Origin: Acidimicrobiia bacterium
GTDB lineage: Bacteria > Actinomycetota > Acidimicrobiia > UBA5794 > JAOTWH01
Length of the DNA: 15,172 nt
Direction of reading: 5' to 3'
Assembly (NCBI GenBank): GCA_029863035.1
Contig: JAOTWH010000033.1
Coordinates: 1-15,172 of the forward strand
Below, in pieces: positions 1 to 7,800 of the stretch. Below the pieces are notes generated by a model. That model saw nothing but the letters and a program-made list of their open reading frames with translations. It had not been told where the DNA came from and ran no database searches. Numbering within the stretch: position 1 is the first letter of the stretch; every line of letters starts with the position of its first letter. The position numbers were made by a program, and so were the translations under genes.

Positions 1-522
1 AGACTCTTGGTACGACAGACCGGGCCAGGCGTAAGAAGGGATCCTCAACCCGAAGCGGAGTGCGGCTCTGTTGGTCACTGGGGCGCGATGCTAGAGGTCG
101 TGTCGATCGAATCTCCTCGTTGTTGCGCCCCGATCATCGCTCAAACGCCGCGGGGATGCCCTCGCAGCGAAGCAAAGCGCACTTCATCGGTGGCGCGGGG
201 CGTTCGCCCGTTGGCGCTGCACCTCAACTCGACTCGCCCACGACGCCCTCGCAGATCGCGGAACGCGACGCAGTTGAAGCATTGCTCCACATCCACCTCT
301 CCGTGCTTCGGGCAGCGCATTCGGCCCGACTTCATGGGTGCCCAAGCCATAGCGCACTCCCTCGCCATCAACATGGCCCACTTCCGGGCGGGCGGCTAGA
401 GGCATACTGCTCATTGGGGACTAGTCACTAGGTGAGCGCGCTCCTTGCGTCTGGCCGACTACCTGGAGTGGTGATAGGTTGTCGCTGAGGGCTAAGAAAC
501 GGTACGGACGAAGGAACAGGGA
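1..522. other. Mostly non-coding left edge
   Basis: This 522-base stretch precedes the first confident gene. Apart from the possible small cysteine-rich ORF on the minus strand (141-374), I see no convincing gene. The overlapping plus-strand reading frames have no recognisable domain and arginine/proline-rich composition typical of out-of-frame GC-rich DNA. Small dyads lie just upstream of the 523 gene: CTAGTCACTAG at 421-431 and the 10-bp palindrome GAGCGCGCTC at 434-443. No well-matched -35/-10 promoter pair was found. The left end could hold the tail of a feature that lies mostly outside the window. Confidence 0.4.
141..374 (-). CDS. Possible small cysteine-rich (zinc-ribbon-like) protein
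   Basis: A 77-residue frame whose middle part reads RCPKHGEVDVEQCFNC and ends in a further Cys (ELRC). The spacing is C-x12-C-x2-C followed by C-x15-C. As far as I recall, this resembles very short actinobacterial proteins with a 'CP...vd.e.C..C' core, which probably bind one zinc ion. The ATG at 372-374 has GGAAG about six bases upstream on the minus strand. An internal ATG at 333-335, just before the cysteine core, would give a 64-residue protein. The C-terminal third is arginine-rich and unconvincing. It stands alone with no partner gene. Function is unknown, and it could still be a chance frame. Confidence 0.4.
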   Translation of the reverse strand: MLMARECAMAWAPMKSGRMRCPKHGEVDVEQCFNCVAFRDLRGRRGRVELRCSANGRTPRATDEVRFASLRGHPRGV

Positions 523-939
523 ATGGCAGGGATCTACATCCAGCTTTCTGATGAGCTGGCGGCAAAGGCCGAACAGCATGGCCTCATGACGAACGAAGTA
601 TTCGAGCGGGCATTGCGGCGCGAGCTGACTGCGGCCACGGACTTGGGGTATCACACGAAGTCCAACGGAGATGATGATCGCTACATGGAGGGATACGAGC
701 TGGGGGCCTGTTGGATCAAAGACGCCACGTTCAACGAGATCTCAGAGGTTGCAATGTGGCGAGGCGAGATATGGCGCCAGTTCTCTCTGAACCCCTCGAC
801 CCACACACTGCCGGCGGCTATCTGCCGCATGCAGGGCTTGGAGCCACCGCAAGGAACCTCATATTGGGTAGAGCGCTCCCCCTTCATTGATGGTCTGCTT
901 GATGCTGTTGGGGGATTGTGGAGGGCTGCCACCGGCTGA
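523..939 (+). CDS. Hypothetical protein with antitoxin-like N-terminus
   Basis: A 138-residue protein. The ATG has AAGGA at 511-515, seven bases upstream, so the start is well supported. Residues 1-36 (IYIQLSDELAAKAEQHGL, then LRREL) resemble the short N-terminal segment of VapB/RHH-type antitoxins ('i.lsdela.kA...GL......e..lR.el'). Residues 50-138 are unlike an antitoxin: rich in Trp, Tyr and acidic residues, with an FSLNPSTHTLPAAICRMQG block and a hydrophobic FIDGLLDAVGGLW tail. I do not recognise this second part. No toxin-like gene of the usual PIN or RelE type adjoins it; the next gene is a CoA-binding protein 83 bases downstream. Lone regulator or orphan fusion are both possible. Confidence 0.7.
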   Translation: MAGIYIQLSDELAAKAEQHGLMTNEVFERALRRELTAATDLGYHTKSNGDDDRYMEGYELGACWIKDATFNEISEVAMWRGEIWRQFSLNPSTHTLPAAICRMQGLEPPQGTSYWVERSPFIDGLLDAVGGLWRAATG

Positions 940-968
940 TTTGGAAGTGTCAGCTGTCGAGATCCTGG

Positions 969-999
969 GAAGTCAGAGCTTGGTGTCGGCGTTGACTTC
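969..999. repeat. 7-bp inverted repeat upstream of CoA-binding gene
   Basis: Perfect arms GAAGTCA (969-975) and TGACTTC (993-999), separated by 17 bases, end 11 bases before the AAAGG ribosome-binding site of the next gene. The arm centres are 24 bases apart. It could be an operator or a weak hairpin in the leader. No promoter elements are clear around it, so the role is inferred. Confidence 0.4.
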
Positions 1000-1022
1000 T
1001 GTGAGCTCCGAAAGGCACCCAC

Positions 1023-1421
1023 TTGAAAGACATCATCGAGCTGTTGCGCGATCCCGAGACGACCGTCGCGGTGGTTGGGGCAACGGATAATCCGTCGAAA
1101 TACGGCGCTCGCATCTATCGAGACCTCAAGGCCAAGGGATTCACTGTGTACCCGGTGAATCTGACCAGAGATACAGTCGACGGTGACAAGGCGTACGCCT
1201 CGATCACCGACATCGCGGAGCCCCCGACCCTCGTCGACCTCGTCGTGCCACCGGCGCGCACTTTACGGGTGCTCCAGGAGTGTCTCGAAGCCGGAATCAT
1301 GAACGTGTGGGTGCAGCCGGGTGCCGGCAGCCCAGAGGTTGTCGAATTCCTTGTCCGCAACGGCTTCAACTACCTCGCCGACGACGCCTGCATCATGGTT
1401 GAAAGCCGCGTTCTGGCGTAG
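1023..1421 (+). CDS. CoA-binding domain protein (YccU-type)
   Basis: A 132-residue single-domain Rossmann-fold protein of the CoA_binding_2 family. The nucleotide-binding motif is VAVVGATDNPSKYGARIYRDL-type at residues 15-35. It is followed by GFTVYPVN (39-46) and NVWVQPGA (94-101), and it ends DACIMVESRV, all in the expected order and at full family length. Such proteins bind coenzyme A in the cytoplasm; their physiological role is poorly defined, and thiol or acyl-CoA redox links have been suggested. The start is TTG, supported by AAAGG at 1011-1015 seven bases upstream and by the match of the N-terminus to the family. It sits 98 bases before the YceI gene; co-transcription is possible. Confidence 0.9.
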   Translation: MKDIIELLRDPETTVAVVGATDNPSKYGARIYRDLKAKGFTVYPVNLTRDTVDGDKAYASITDIAEPPTLVDLVVPPARTLRVLQECLEAGIMNVWVQPGAGSPEVVEFLVRNGFNYLADDACIMVESRVLA

Positions 1422-1519
1422 AACTTCTTGGGTCGGGGCAGGCGCCTCCAGGAAGTCTCAGCGGGAATGCCCAGCTCAACACGGGGTTGAACCACTGCAA
1501 TCCATAAACAAGGAGAGAA

Positions 1520-2086
1520 ATGTCTGTCGCCACGCGCGAAATCAACGGGACGACCCTGCCGGCCGCCGGCACTTGGGTGCTCGACCCATCACATAGTCAC
1601 TTCGGTGCGGTGGCCCGCCACCTCGTTGTCACCAAAGTCCGAGGAGAGTTCGGCGAGGTCGCCGGTTCATTCACCATCGCAGAGGATCCTGCGGAATCGT
1701 CAGCCGAGCTGACCATCCAGGCCGCAAGCATCACCACCGGAACCGAGGATCGCGACAACCACCTGAAGTCGCCCGACTTCCTCGACGTCGACAACTTCAA
1801 GGAGCTGCGATTCCGCAGCACCAGCCTGGAGCTCGACGGAACGAGTGGCAAGATCCACGGCGATCTGACTATTCGTGACATCACTAAGCCCATCACGCTC
1901 GACTTCGAGTTCCTCGGGGTGATCACCGATCCGTTCGGCAACGACAAGGCGGCCTTCAACGCCGCGGGCGAGCTGAACCGTGAAGAGTGGGGCCTGGTGT
2001 GGAATGTCCCCCTCGAGTCCGGCGGCCTGCTGGTCTCCAAGACGTTCAAGCTCGAGATCGAGGCCCAAGCGGTCTTGCAGAGCTAG
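1520..2086 (+). CDS. YceI-family protein
   Basis: A 188-residue YceI-family lipocalin-like beta-barrel. Diagnostic segments are WVLDPSHSHFGAVARHLVVTKVRGEF (about 19-44), ITTGTEDRDNHLKSPDFLDV (72-91), the FRSTSLEL strand and LTIRDITKPITLDFEF (114-130). The family binds isoprenoid or other amphiphilic lipids in a long hydrophobic tunnel. In many bacteria it is periplasmic, but this copy has no signal peptide, as is usual for actinobacterial cytoplasmic YceI proteins. The start is ATG with a strong AAGGAG at 1510-1515. A hairpin follows 15 bases after the stop, so the gene probably ends a transcript. Nothing nearby points to a particular ligand. Confidence 0.93.
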   Translation: MSVATREINGTTLPAAGTWVLDPSHSHFGAVARHLVVTKVRGEFGEVAGSFTIAEDPAESSAELTIQAASITTGTEDRDNHLKSPDFLDVDNFKELRFRSTSLELDGTSGKIHGDLTIRDITKPITLDFEFLGVITDPFGNDKAAFNAAGELNREEWGLVWNVPLESGGLLVSKTFKLEIEAQAVLQS

Positions 2087-2101
2087 CCCGGTTCCAACCC
2101 G

Positions 2102-2133
2102 GAGAACAGCCGTCCCTCGGGGCGGCTGTTCTC
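2102..2133 (+). terminator. Hairpin after YceI gene
   Basis: Perfect 11-bp arms GAGAACAGCCG (2102-2112) and CGGCTGTTCTC (2123-2133), with a 10-base loop that can partly zip further through CCC/GGG. It starts 15 bases after the YceI stop. The following bases (GTTGAAGG) are not a U-tract, so it may be a weak intrinsic terminator or an RNA-stabilising 3' end. Confidence 0.65.
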
Positions 2134-2165
2134 GTTGAAGGCATGCCAGTTACCCTCCTTGTTCC

Positions 2166-3287
2166 TTGAACGCTTCACAGATATTCGACGCGTGGCATAA
2201 CGCCGCCCGTGCCCTTCTCCCTACCGATGCCGAGGTGTGGGACGGTCACTCCCATATCGGCGCCAATGATCCCGACGGCGTCATCGGGAGAGCGGAAGAC
2301 CTAATCGGCTCGTTACGGGCCGCCGGCCACCGCCGTGCCGTTGTCATGACGAGCCGCGATGCCCACGGCTATCGAGCTGCCAACGACCGGGTGGTGGCCG
2401 AGGCCAGCGCCAGCGACGGCGTTCTGATCCCGTTTCTGAGGATCGATCCCAACGATGGTGCCGGTGCGTTGCATGAAGTGGAACGAAGCCTGGGACTAGG
2501 CCATCGCGGCATCAAGCTTCATCCACGAGCCGAGAATTTCCAGCTGTCGGACCCAACCGTGCGTCGCGTCGCCGAAACAGCAGCACAACGTGGCATCCCG
2601 ATCCTGGTGCATGCCGGGCGGGGAATCCCATCGCTTGGTGCGGAGGTAGTTGATCTCTGCAATGGGGTTGAGGGCCTGCGGATGATCCTGGCCCACGCCG
2701 CCATCAGCGATCTCTCCTCGCTGGGACCCATGGTGGCGGACGTTCCCGGGATTTACATCGACACGTCGTGGTGGGATGCCACCGACCTGCTGGCGTTGTT
2801 CGCCTGGGTACCGCCCGGGCGCATCATCTATGCGTCCGATACCCCGTACGGATCGCCGGCCAGGTCGTTCACGCTCACCATGCGAGCGGCTGTTGCGGCG
2901 GGGTACACGGCAGATCAACTCAGAGGGCTATTCGGGGGCACCCTGACGCGTGTGTTGGCGGGGTTGGACGGAGATGACCTTGGCCCGCCCGCCGGTGACG
3001 ATGTGGTGTCGATAGACCCCGGCTTGCTGCGGGTTCATTCCACTCTTCATGGTGCCATCGTGCGCACCATGGGCGGGGGTGACAACAGTGAGCCCCTATC
3101 GCTGGCGCGAGCAGCGTGCGCGGTGCCCCCGGGCACAAGACACGAAGCGGTGTTCGCTGCCATTACCTCGACTCTCGATGCGGTCGAGGGCGCCGCCTCC
3201 ACCTCTGACATGGTGTGGTTGGTCTTGTTGGCAGCGACCGCGGCACTCACTCCCGAGGTGGCACTGCCCAGCCTCTCCCTCCGTTAG
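2166..3287 (+). CDS. Amidohydrolase-superfamily TIM-barrel hydrolase
   Basis: A 373-residue metal-dependent hydrolase of the amidohydrolase-related family (Amidohydro_2). The expected metal-site residues are all present in order: HxH at H28/H30 (DGHSHIG), K117 and H119 (GIKLHPR), H149 (ILVHAGRG), H177 (ILAHAA) and D225 (YASDTPYG). The barrel ends near residue 270. A further ~100 helical residues (275-373) have no match I recognise. The substrate cannot be read from the sequence; relatives are decarboxylases, lactonases and amidases. The start is TTG at 2166: an in-frame TGA lies at 2136-2138 and no other start codon precedes the HxH motif at sensible distance, yet no clear ribosome-binding site is visible. 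It is convergent with the ABC operon, with only 12 bases between the stops. Confidence 0.85.
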   Translation: MNASQIFDAWHNAARALLPTDAEVWDGHSHIGANDPDGVIGRAEDLIGSLRAAGHRRAVVMTSRDAHGYRAANDRVVAEASASDGVLIPFLRIDPNDGAGALHEVERSLGLGHRGIKLHPRAENFQLSDPTVRRVAETAAQRGIPILVHAGRGIPSLGAEVVDLCNGVEGLRMILAHAAISDLSSLGPMVADVPGIYIDTSWWDATDLLALFAWVPPGRIIYASDTPYGSPARSFTLTMRAAVAAGYTADQLRGLFGGTLTRVLAGLDGDDLGPPAGDDVVSIDPGLLRVHSTLHGAIVRTMGGGDNSEPLSLARAACAVPPGTRHEAVFAAITSTLDAVEGAASTSDMVWLVLLAATAALTPEVALPSLSLR

Positions 3288-3299
3288 GAAAATAGGCCT

Positions 3300-4016
3300 T
3301 CAGGAAGAGGAAAGGCCGCCGGTGCCCTCGGTGGCCCAGAGGGTCAGCTCCGATCTGTCCGGAGTGTGCAAGGTGCCGTCACGCACGAATAGCGAGCGGT
3401 CGGCATGATCCAGCACCTTGGGGTCGTGGGTTGCCACCACCACGGCGCTGCCACCGGAGGCGATCTGCTTCATCAGTCGCAGGATGGCGGTGCCGGTGTC
3501 CGTGTCCAGTTCTCCTGTTGGCTCGTCTGCGAGCAAATAGTCGGGGGAGTGGACGATGGCCCTGGCGAGGGCCACGCGTTGTTGCTCGCCTCCAGACAAT
3601 TCATCTGGCCGATGGCGGGTGCGCTCGCTCAGGCCGACCAGCTCGAGGGCCGAGGCAACTTGGCTCTTTCCCGTGCGCCCACCTACGCCAAGCAGCCGAA
3701 GAGCCACCTCAACGTTCTCCTCTGCCGACAGCAGCGACAGCAAGCCGAACGACTGGAATACGAACCCGAGGCGCTTCTTGCGGATCTCGGCGGCACCAGA
3801 CTCGTCCAGCGTGTCGATTCGGTTTCCGTCGAGGAGCACCTCGCCCTCATCGGGCTTCACCAGCAGCCCCATTAGCTGCAGTAGCGAGGTCTTGCCGGAT
3901 CCCGACGGTCCGAACAGTGCCACCATTTCCCCCGCCCGAACGGTGAGATCGACCGAGCGGGCGCCTACACCACCTTGCCCATACAGCTTGGAGACACGAC
4001 GAAGCTCAAGCGTCAT
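3300..4016 (-). CDS. ABC exporter ATPase (LolD/MacB type)
   Basis: A 238-residue ATP-binding subunit with a full motif set: Walker A GPSGSGKT (36-43), Q-loop Q88, signature LSGGEQQR (140-147), Walker B YLLADEPTGELD (160-171) and H-loop H197. The LSGGEQQRVALARA and DEPTGELD forms are typical of the LolD/FtsE/MacB group, which powers FtsX-like permeases acting by mechanotransmission rather than classical transport. Its ATG lies inside the end of the preceding ATPase gene (11-base overlap, 4006-4016), so translation is coupled. It is the last gene of the three-gene exporter operon. The C-terminal ~20 residues after the fold are low-complexity. Substrate unknown. Confidence 0.93.
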   Translation of the reverse strand: MTLELRRVSKLYGQGGVGARSVDLTVRAGEMVALFGPSGSGKTSLLQLMGLLVKPDEGEVLLDGNRIDTLDESGAAEIRKKRLGFVFQSFGLLSLLSAEENVEVALRLLGVGGRTGKSQVASALELVGLSERTRHRPDELSGGEQQRVALARAIVHSPDYLLADEPTGELDTDTGTAILRLMKQIASGGSAVVVATHDPKVLDHADRSLFVRDGTLHTPDRSELTLWATEGTGGLSSS

Positions 4017-4845
4017 CGGGAGGCCTCCTCAGGATGATGCCTTCCTCTGTTGCCTCGGCCTCGACTCGTTCGGCGATTCCGGCCTGATCCAGCATGTCCT
4101 GCGGTATCTGAATTCGACCCCGCCGGTCGACCGCTAATCGGTCCACCTCACCGTGCCGGAGCCGCTCTGTCATCATGCGCCCATCCTCGAGGCGGACGGT
4201 CCTGTCTGCCCGAGTCGCCAGTGCCACATCGTGGGTAACCACCAGCACGCTCAGTCCACCGTCGTGGCACAGCGACCTCAGTAGGTCGTACACCTCAAGG
4301 GAGCGTTCGGTGTCTAACTCACCGGTTGGCTCGTCGGCCAACAACAATCGGGGGCCAGGCGACAATGCGACGCAAAGGGCGAGGCGTTGCTGCTCGCCAC
4401 CCGAGAGTCGGTGGATGCGGCCGTACGTCCGATTGTCGAGGCCGGTGACTTCGAGCAGCTCTCTGGCCCGCCGCTTTCGCCTGCCGCGCCCCACCCCGCC
4501 AAGCACCATCGGCAGCTCCACGTTGGCAAGCACCGACAGATACGGCACCAGGTTGCGGGTGTAGTCCTGCCACACGAACCCAACGTTGCGCCGGAAGTGC
4601 TTAAGAAGCTCAGGAGAGGAAATGTCGGACATTTGCGTTTCGGCCACGCTCACTCTGCCGGCAGATGGCTGGTCCATGCCGGCCAAGATCTGCAGCAGGC
4701 TCGACTTGCCAGCCCCCGAAGGTCCGACGACCGCGACGAACTCACCTTCTTCCATTGTGAAGTCCAGGCCCTGCAGGCCGATGACTTCGAGCGATCCTTG
4801 TTTGTGGATCTTGATGAGGTTCTCGCACTCGACGACAGCAGCCAT
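4006..4845 (-). CDS. ABC exporter ATPase with C-terminal AbrB-like domain
   Basis: A 279-residue protein. Residues 1-225 form a LolD/MacB-type ATPase: Walker A GPSGAGKS (41-48), Q-loop Q93, signature LSGGEQQR (147-154), Walker B LLLADEPTGELD (167-178) and H-loop H205. Residues ~235-274 form an extra domain beginning DRLAVDRRGRIQIPQDML and ending EEGIILRRP, which matches the swapped-hairpin AbrB/SpoVT/MazE pattern (GRI.IP...., short helix, then an 'e.e.dgi.l' strand). That fold usually dimerises and binds DNA. Its role here is unknown: dimer clamp, regulatory tail or operon autoregulation. The start ATG shares one base with the permease stop (TGATG), and the gene overlaps the next ATPase by 11 bases. 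Confidence 0.92.
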   Translation of the reverse strand: MAAVVECENLIKIHKQGSLEVIGLQGLDFTMEEGEFVAVVGPSGAGKSSLLQILAGMDQPSAGRVSVAETQMSDISSPELLKHFRRNVGFVWQDYTRNLVPYLSVLANVELPMVLGGVGRGRRKRRARELLEVTGLDNRTYGRIHRLSGGEQQRLALCVALSPGPRLLLADEPTGELDTERSLEVYDLLRSLCHDGGLSVLVVTHDVALATRADRTVRLEDGRMMTERLRHGEVDRLAVDRRGRIQIPQDMLDQAGIAERVEAEATEEGIILRRPPDDA

Positions 4846-7800
4846 CAGCCCTCCACCTCCCTCAAGACCTCGGCTAGGTCGCGGGCGGAGACGCGGCGCG
4901 TCGCCCCGATCACCGATACCACCAACAGAGCGGTGACCAGCGCTAGATAGAGCCCAAGGACCCGAGTGTCGAGCACCATCAGCACTGGCGGGACGAGCTC
5001 TTCTGCTCCCTCGCCCAGTTGGAGGAACGGCAGCACAAGTCTCATCAGGCCCAGGCCGCCGGCGACGCCGATAACTGTGCCCACTCCGAGCACAACGAGC
5101 TGTTCCACCGCGAACGTGGCGGCGACACTGCGTTGGCGGAATCCAATTGCTCGCAACACACCCATCTCGCGGGTGCGCCGTTGCACCGCTATCAGCACGT
5201 ATCCGATGACCCCGGCCAGCGCCAGCACCACGCCAGCCGCGGCGCCAACGAACAGGATCGAGACGAGTCCGATCTGCACCGGCCTGCTCGAGAACGCGGC
5301 CTCGGTGCCGGCGGCGGTGATGATCACGGTCTCCTCCTCGGTCTGGCCTGCGATCTGGGCGGCGGAGCCCTCCGGGTCGGATGCCGATAGCCAGATTTCA
5401 CCTGGTGCGAATTGGGGGCCCACCGCACTCTCCAGGCTCCATCTGGGCGCATGATTGAGCCATGACATCAGGATGTCCAGGTCCGTGACGATGAGGCCCT
5501 GGTTTCGAGCATCGGTCGCAGTGGGTACCTGCTCCACAGTGCCGATGACAACGCCGGGAAGCTGCAGCCCATCGATACCGAAGGTGGCAGTGGCGCCAAC
5601 GCTGAGACCGCCGATGGCGGCGGCCTCGCTATCAACCAGAACCGGGATCGGGTCGAGGGGTCGGGCGAAGTAGGGAACGGCCTGGTTGTAGCTGCGGGTG
5701 GGGAAGTTCCATGCGGTAACCGTGCCCTCTCTGGCGAAGGGAGAGTCGGCAAGAGATGCCGGACGACTCTCGCCCTCGGGTATCTCCCGGTAGTAGTCCT
5801 CGGCCGGTTGGTCGCCTGGTGCCGAATTGGACTCGATGCCGCCTACGGCTTCGAATTCGGTGCTGATCAGCTCGTCGAGGACGACGTTGCCTGTATCGGA
5901 GACGGCTGTGATCTCCGTCAGATACACGGTGTCCGCCGCCAGCCGCGCTGGCTCGGTGCTGATGGGCTCCCGCTCTATCCACACCGCTTGAAGCTGGAGC
6001 GGTTCCACCAAGCCGCCAACAAAGGGTTCGTTGCGGGCAGCTGAGGGACCCAGGAACACGGAAACCTCCGTCCATCCGCCGTTGTCGAAGGTTGGAGAAG
6101 CGAATGTCCACAGTCGACCCAGGCCGTCGTTGAGCCGAAGCATCAAGTGATAAGACGAGTCGATCGCCCGCCCCGTCTCTTCGGCTCTGGAGCGGGAGAG
6201 CCAGGTGCCGGGCGCCGGCACGCCGAAGGCGGTTATGGCGGTGGTGCCCATCGGCAGTTCGATCCCGACCGGACTTCCGTCGCCCAGAGCTCCGAACACC
6301 TCCGTGGGTGTTCCGCCGAAGTCTTCCCTCCAGTAGACGACCGACGCGAAGTCCCGAGGTCGCACCGCAAGTACCTCCGACCCGCGGGTGGAGGCCTGGC
6401 GGGGGGCGCCCACGGTGCGGTACACGGCCGACCCGGAGACACCATCGGGCAACGGCAGTAGCCCAACCCCGTCGCCGACCAAGCGAGCCTCGGCTCCTGC
6501 TGCGAAGCCGGAACGGTCGTCGTAAGACCGCTCCAACGTTTGCGCATAGGTGAGCGCGAATGCCCCGAAGCCAGTTGTCAGGAAGATGAGCAGTGCCAAG
6601 CGGCCATAAGGGACGGGGTTCCTTCCCATATGCCAGCCGGGCAGCGCAGCGGCCATGCCGCGCAGTCGCGTCATCGCCCAACCCAGCCCCCTTAGCAGAT
6701 AGGGGAGCACACGCAGCAAGACCAGTGCGCCGGCGAAGAGGAACAGGGCGGGGGAGGCAACCGCGAATGGATCGAGTCCAGGGTTGGTGTCGACGTCAAC
6801 CAGGCCACGCTCTCGGAGCTCGAAGAGCAGGATGGCGGCGATCACGACGAAGAAGACGTCGAGGTAATAGCGCTGCCATACCGAGGTGTGGCTGGGACGG
6901 GCTGCCAGTAGCCGCAACTCCAGCACGGATCGCCTGGCAAACGGGAGAATGGCCAGGCCCATCGAAACGAAGGCAAGGACTGCCCCGCCGATTACGAACG
7001 GCAGCACCGGCCGATCCTGCACCACCTCGAGGGCGCCACCCCCAGTTAGTTCCGACATCGGCGGGATGCGGCCAGTCGTGGCTACCAGAATGCGAGCCAG
7101 CCAGGGCGCCACGATGCCGGCAGCGACGGCGATAAAGGCTGATTGGGCGAGGTGGAGCCCAGTGGTTTGCCAGGCGCTTGCTCCTCTAGTGCGCAGCAGG
7201 GCCAGCTCCGGTCCCTCCCTCTCGATTGTGAGACCCGCCGTATAGATCAGGAAGTACAAAGCGCCCGCTACCACCAGGGCCAGCATCGCCAGCACCGGTC
7301 CGCCGAACACGACCGCTCGCAAATCGAAAGCTTCCACCAGAGCCGGCGCCGAAGAACGAGCCGTCACCCCGTTCCTTGCCAGGTCGGCCTGGAAGTTCGT
7401 GATCGTGACGGAGAATCGGTTGAGGTCCGCCAGCTCGATCGAATCACGGTCCATGGGGAACTGCCACGACTGCACCGCGTTGAGTCGCTGGAACCCTGCG
7501 GTATCGCGTAGCCACGGATCGTCGCTCGCATCGGATGGCACGGCGCCCGTCCAGCGATCGAAATCCTCCTGTGGGAGGAAGGTCAGAGTGGAGGGGTTCA
7601 ACCCCTGCCAGAAGGGGTCGGTCGGATCCAGCGGGCGGACCACAGCACCCACCTCGATCAGCTCGAAAGCCTGTTGACTGCTAACGAATGGTTTCAAGAT
7701 CTCGGTGCCGCCCGGCTCGAGGTTGCGAAGCCGGGCCAGATCTTCGCCGAGCGCCAGCCGAAGCGTGTCCCCCTCCGACGCCGGCCACTCGCCTGCCACG

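Noticed and set aside
3405..4137. Several 150-190-residue plus-strand frames
   Set aside because: All are antisense to the two ABC ATPases and lack any recognisable motif.
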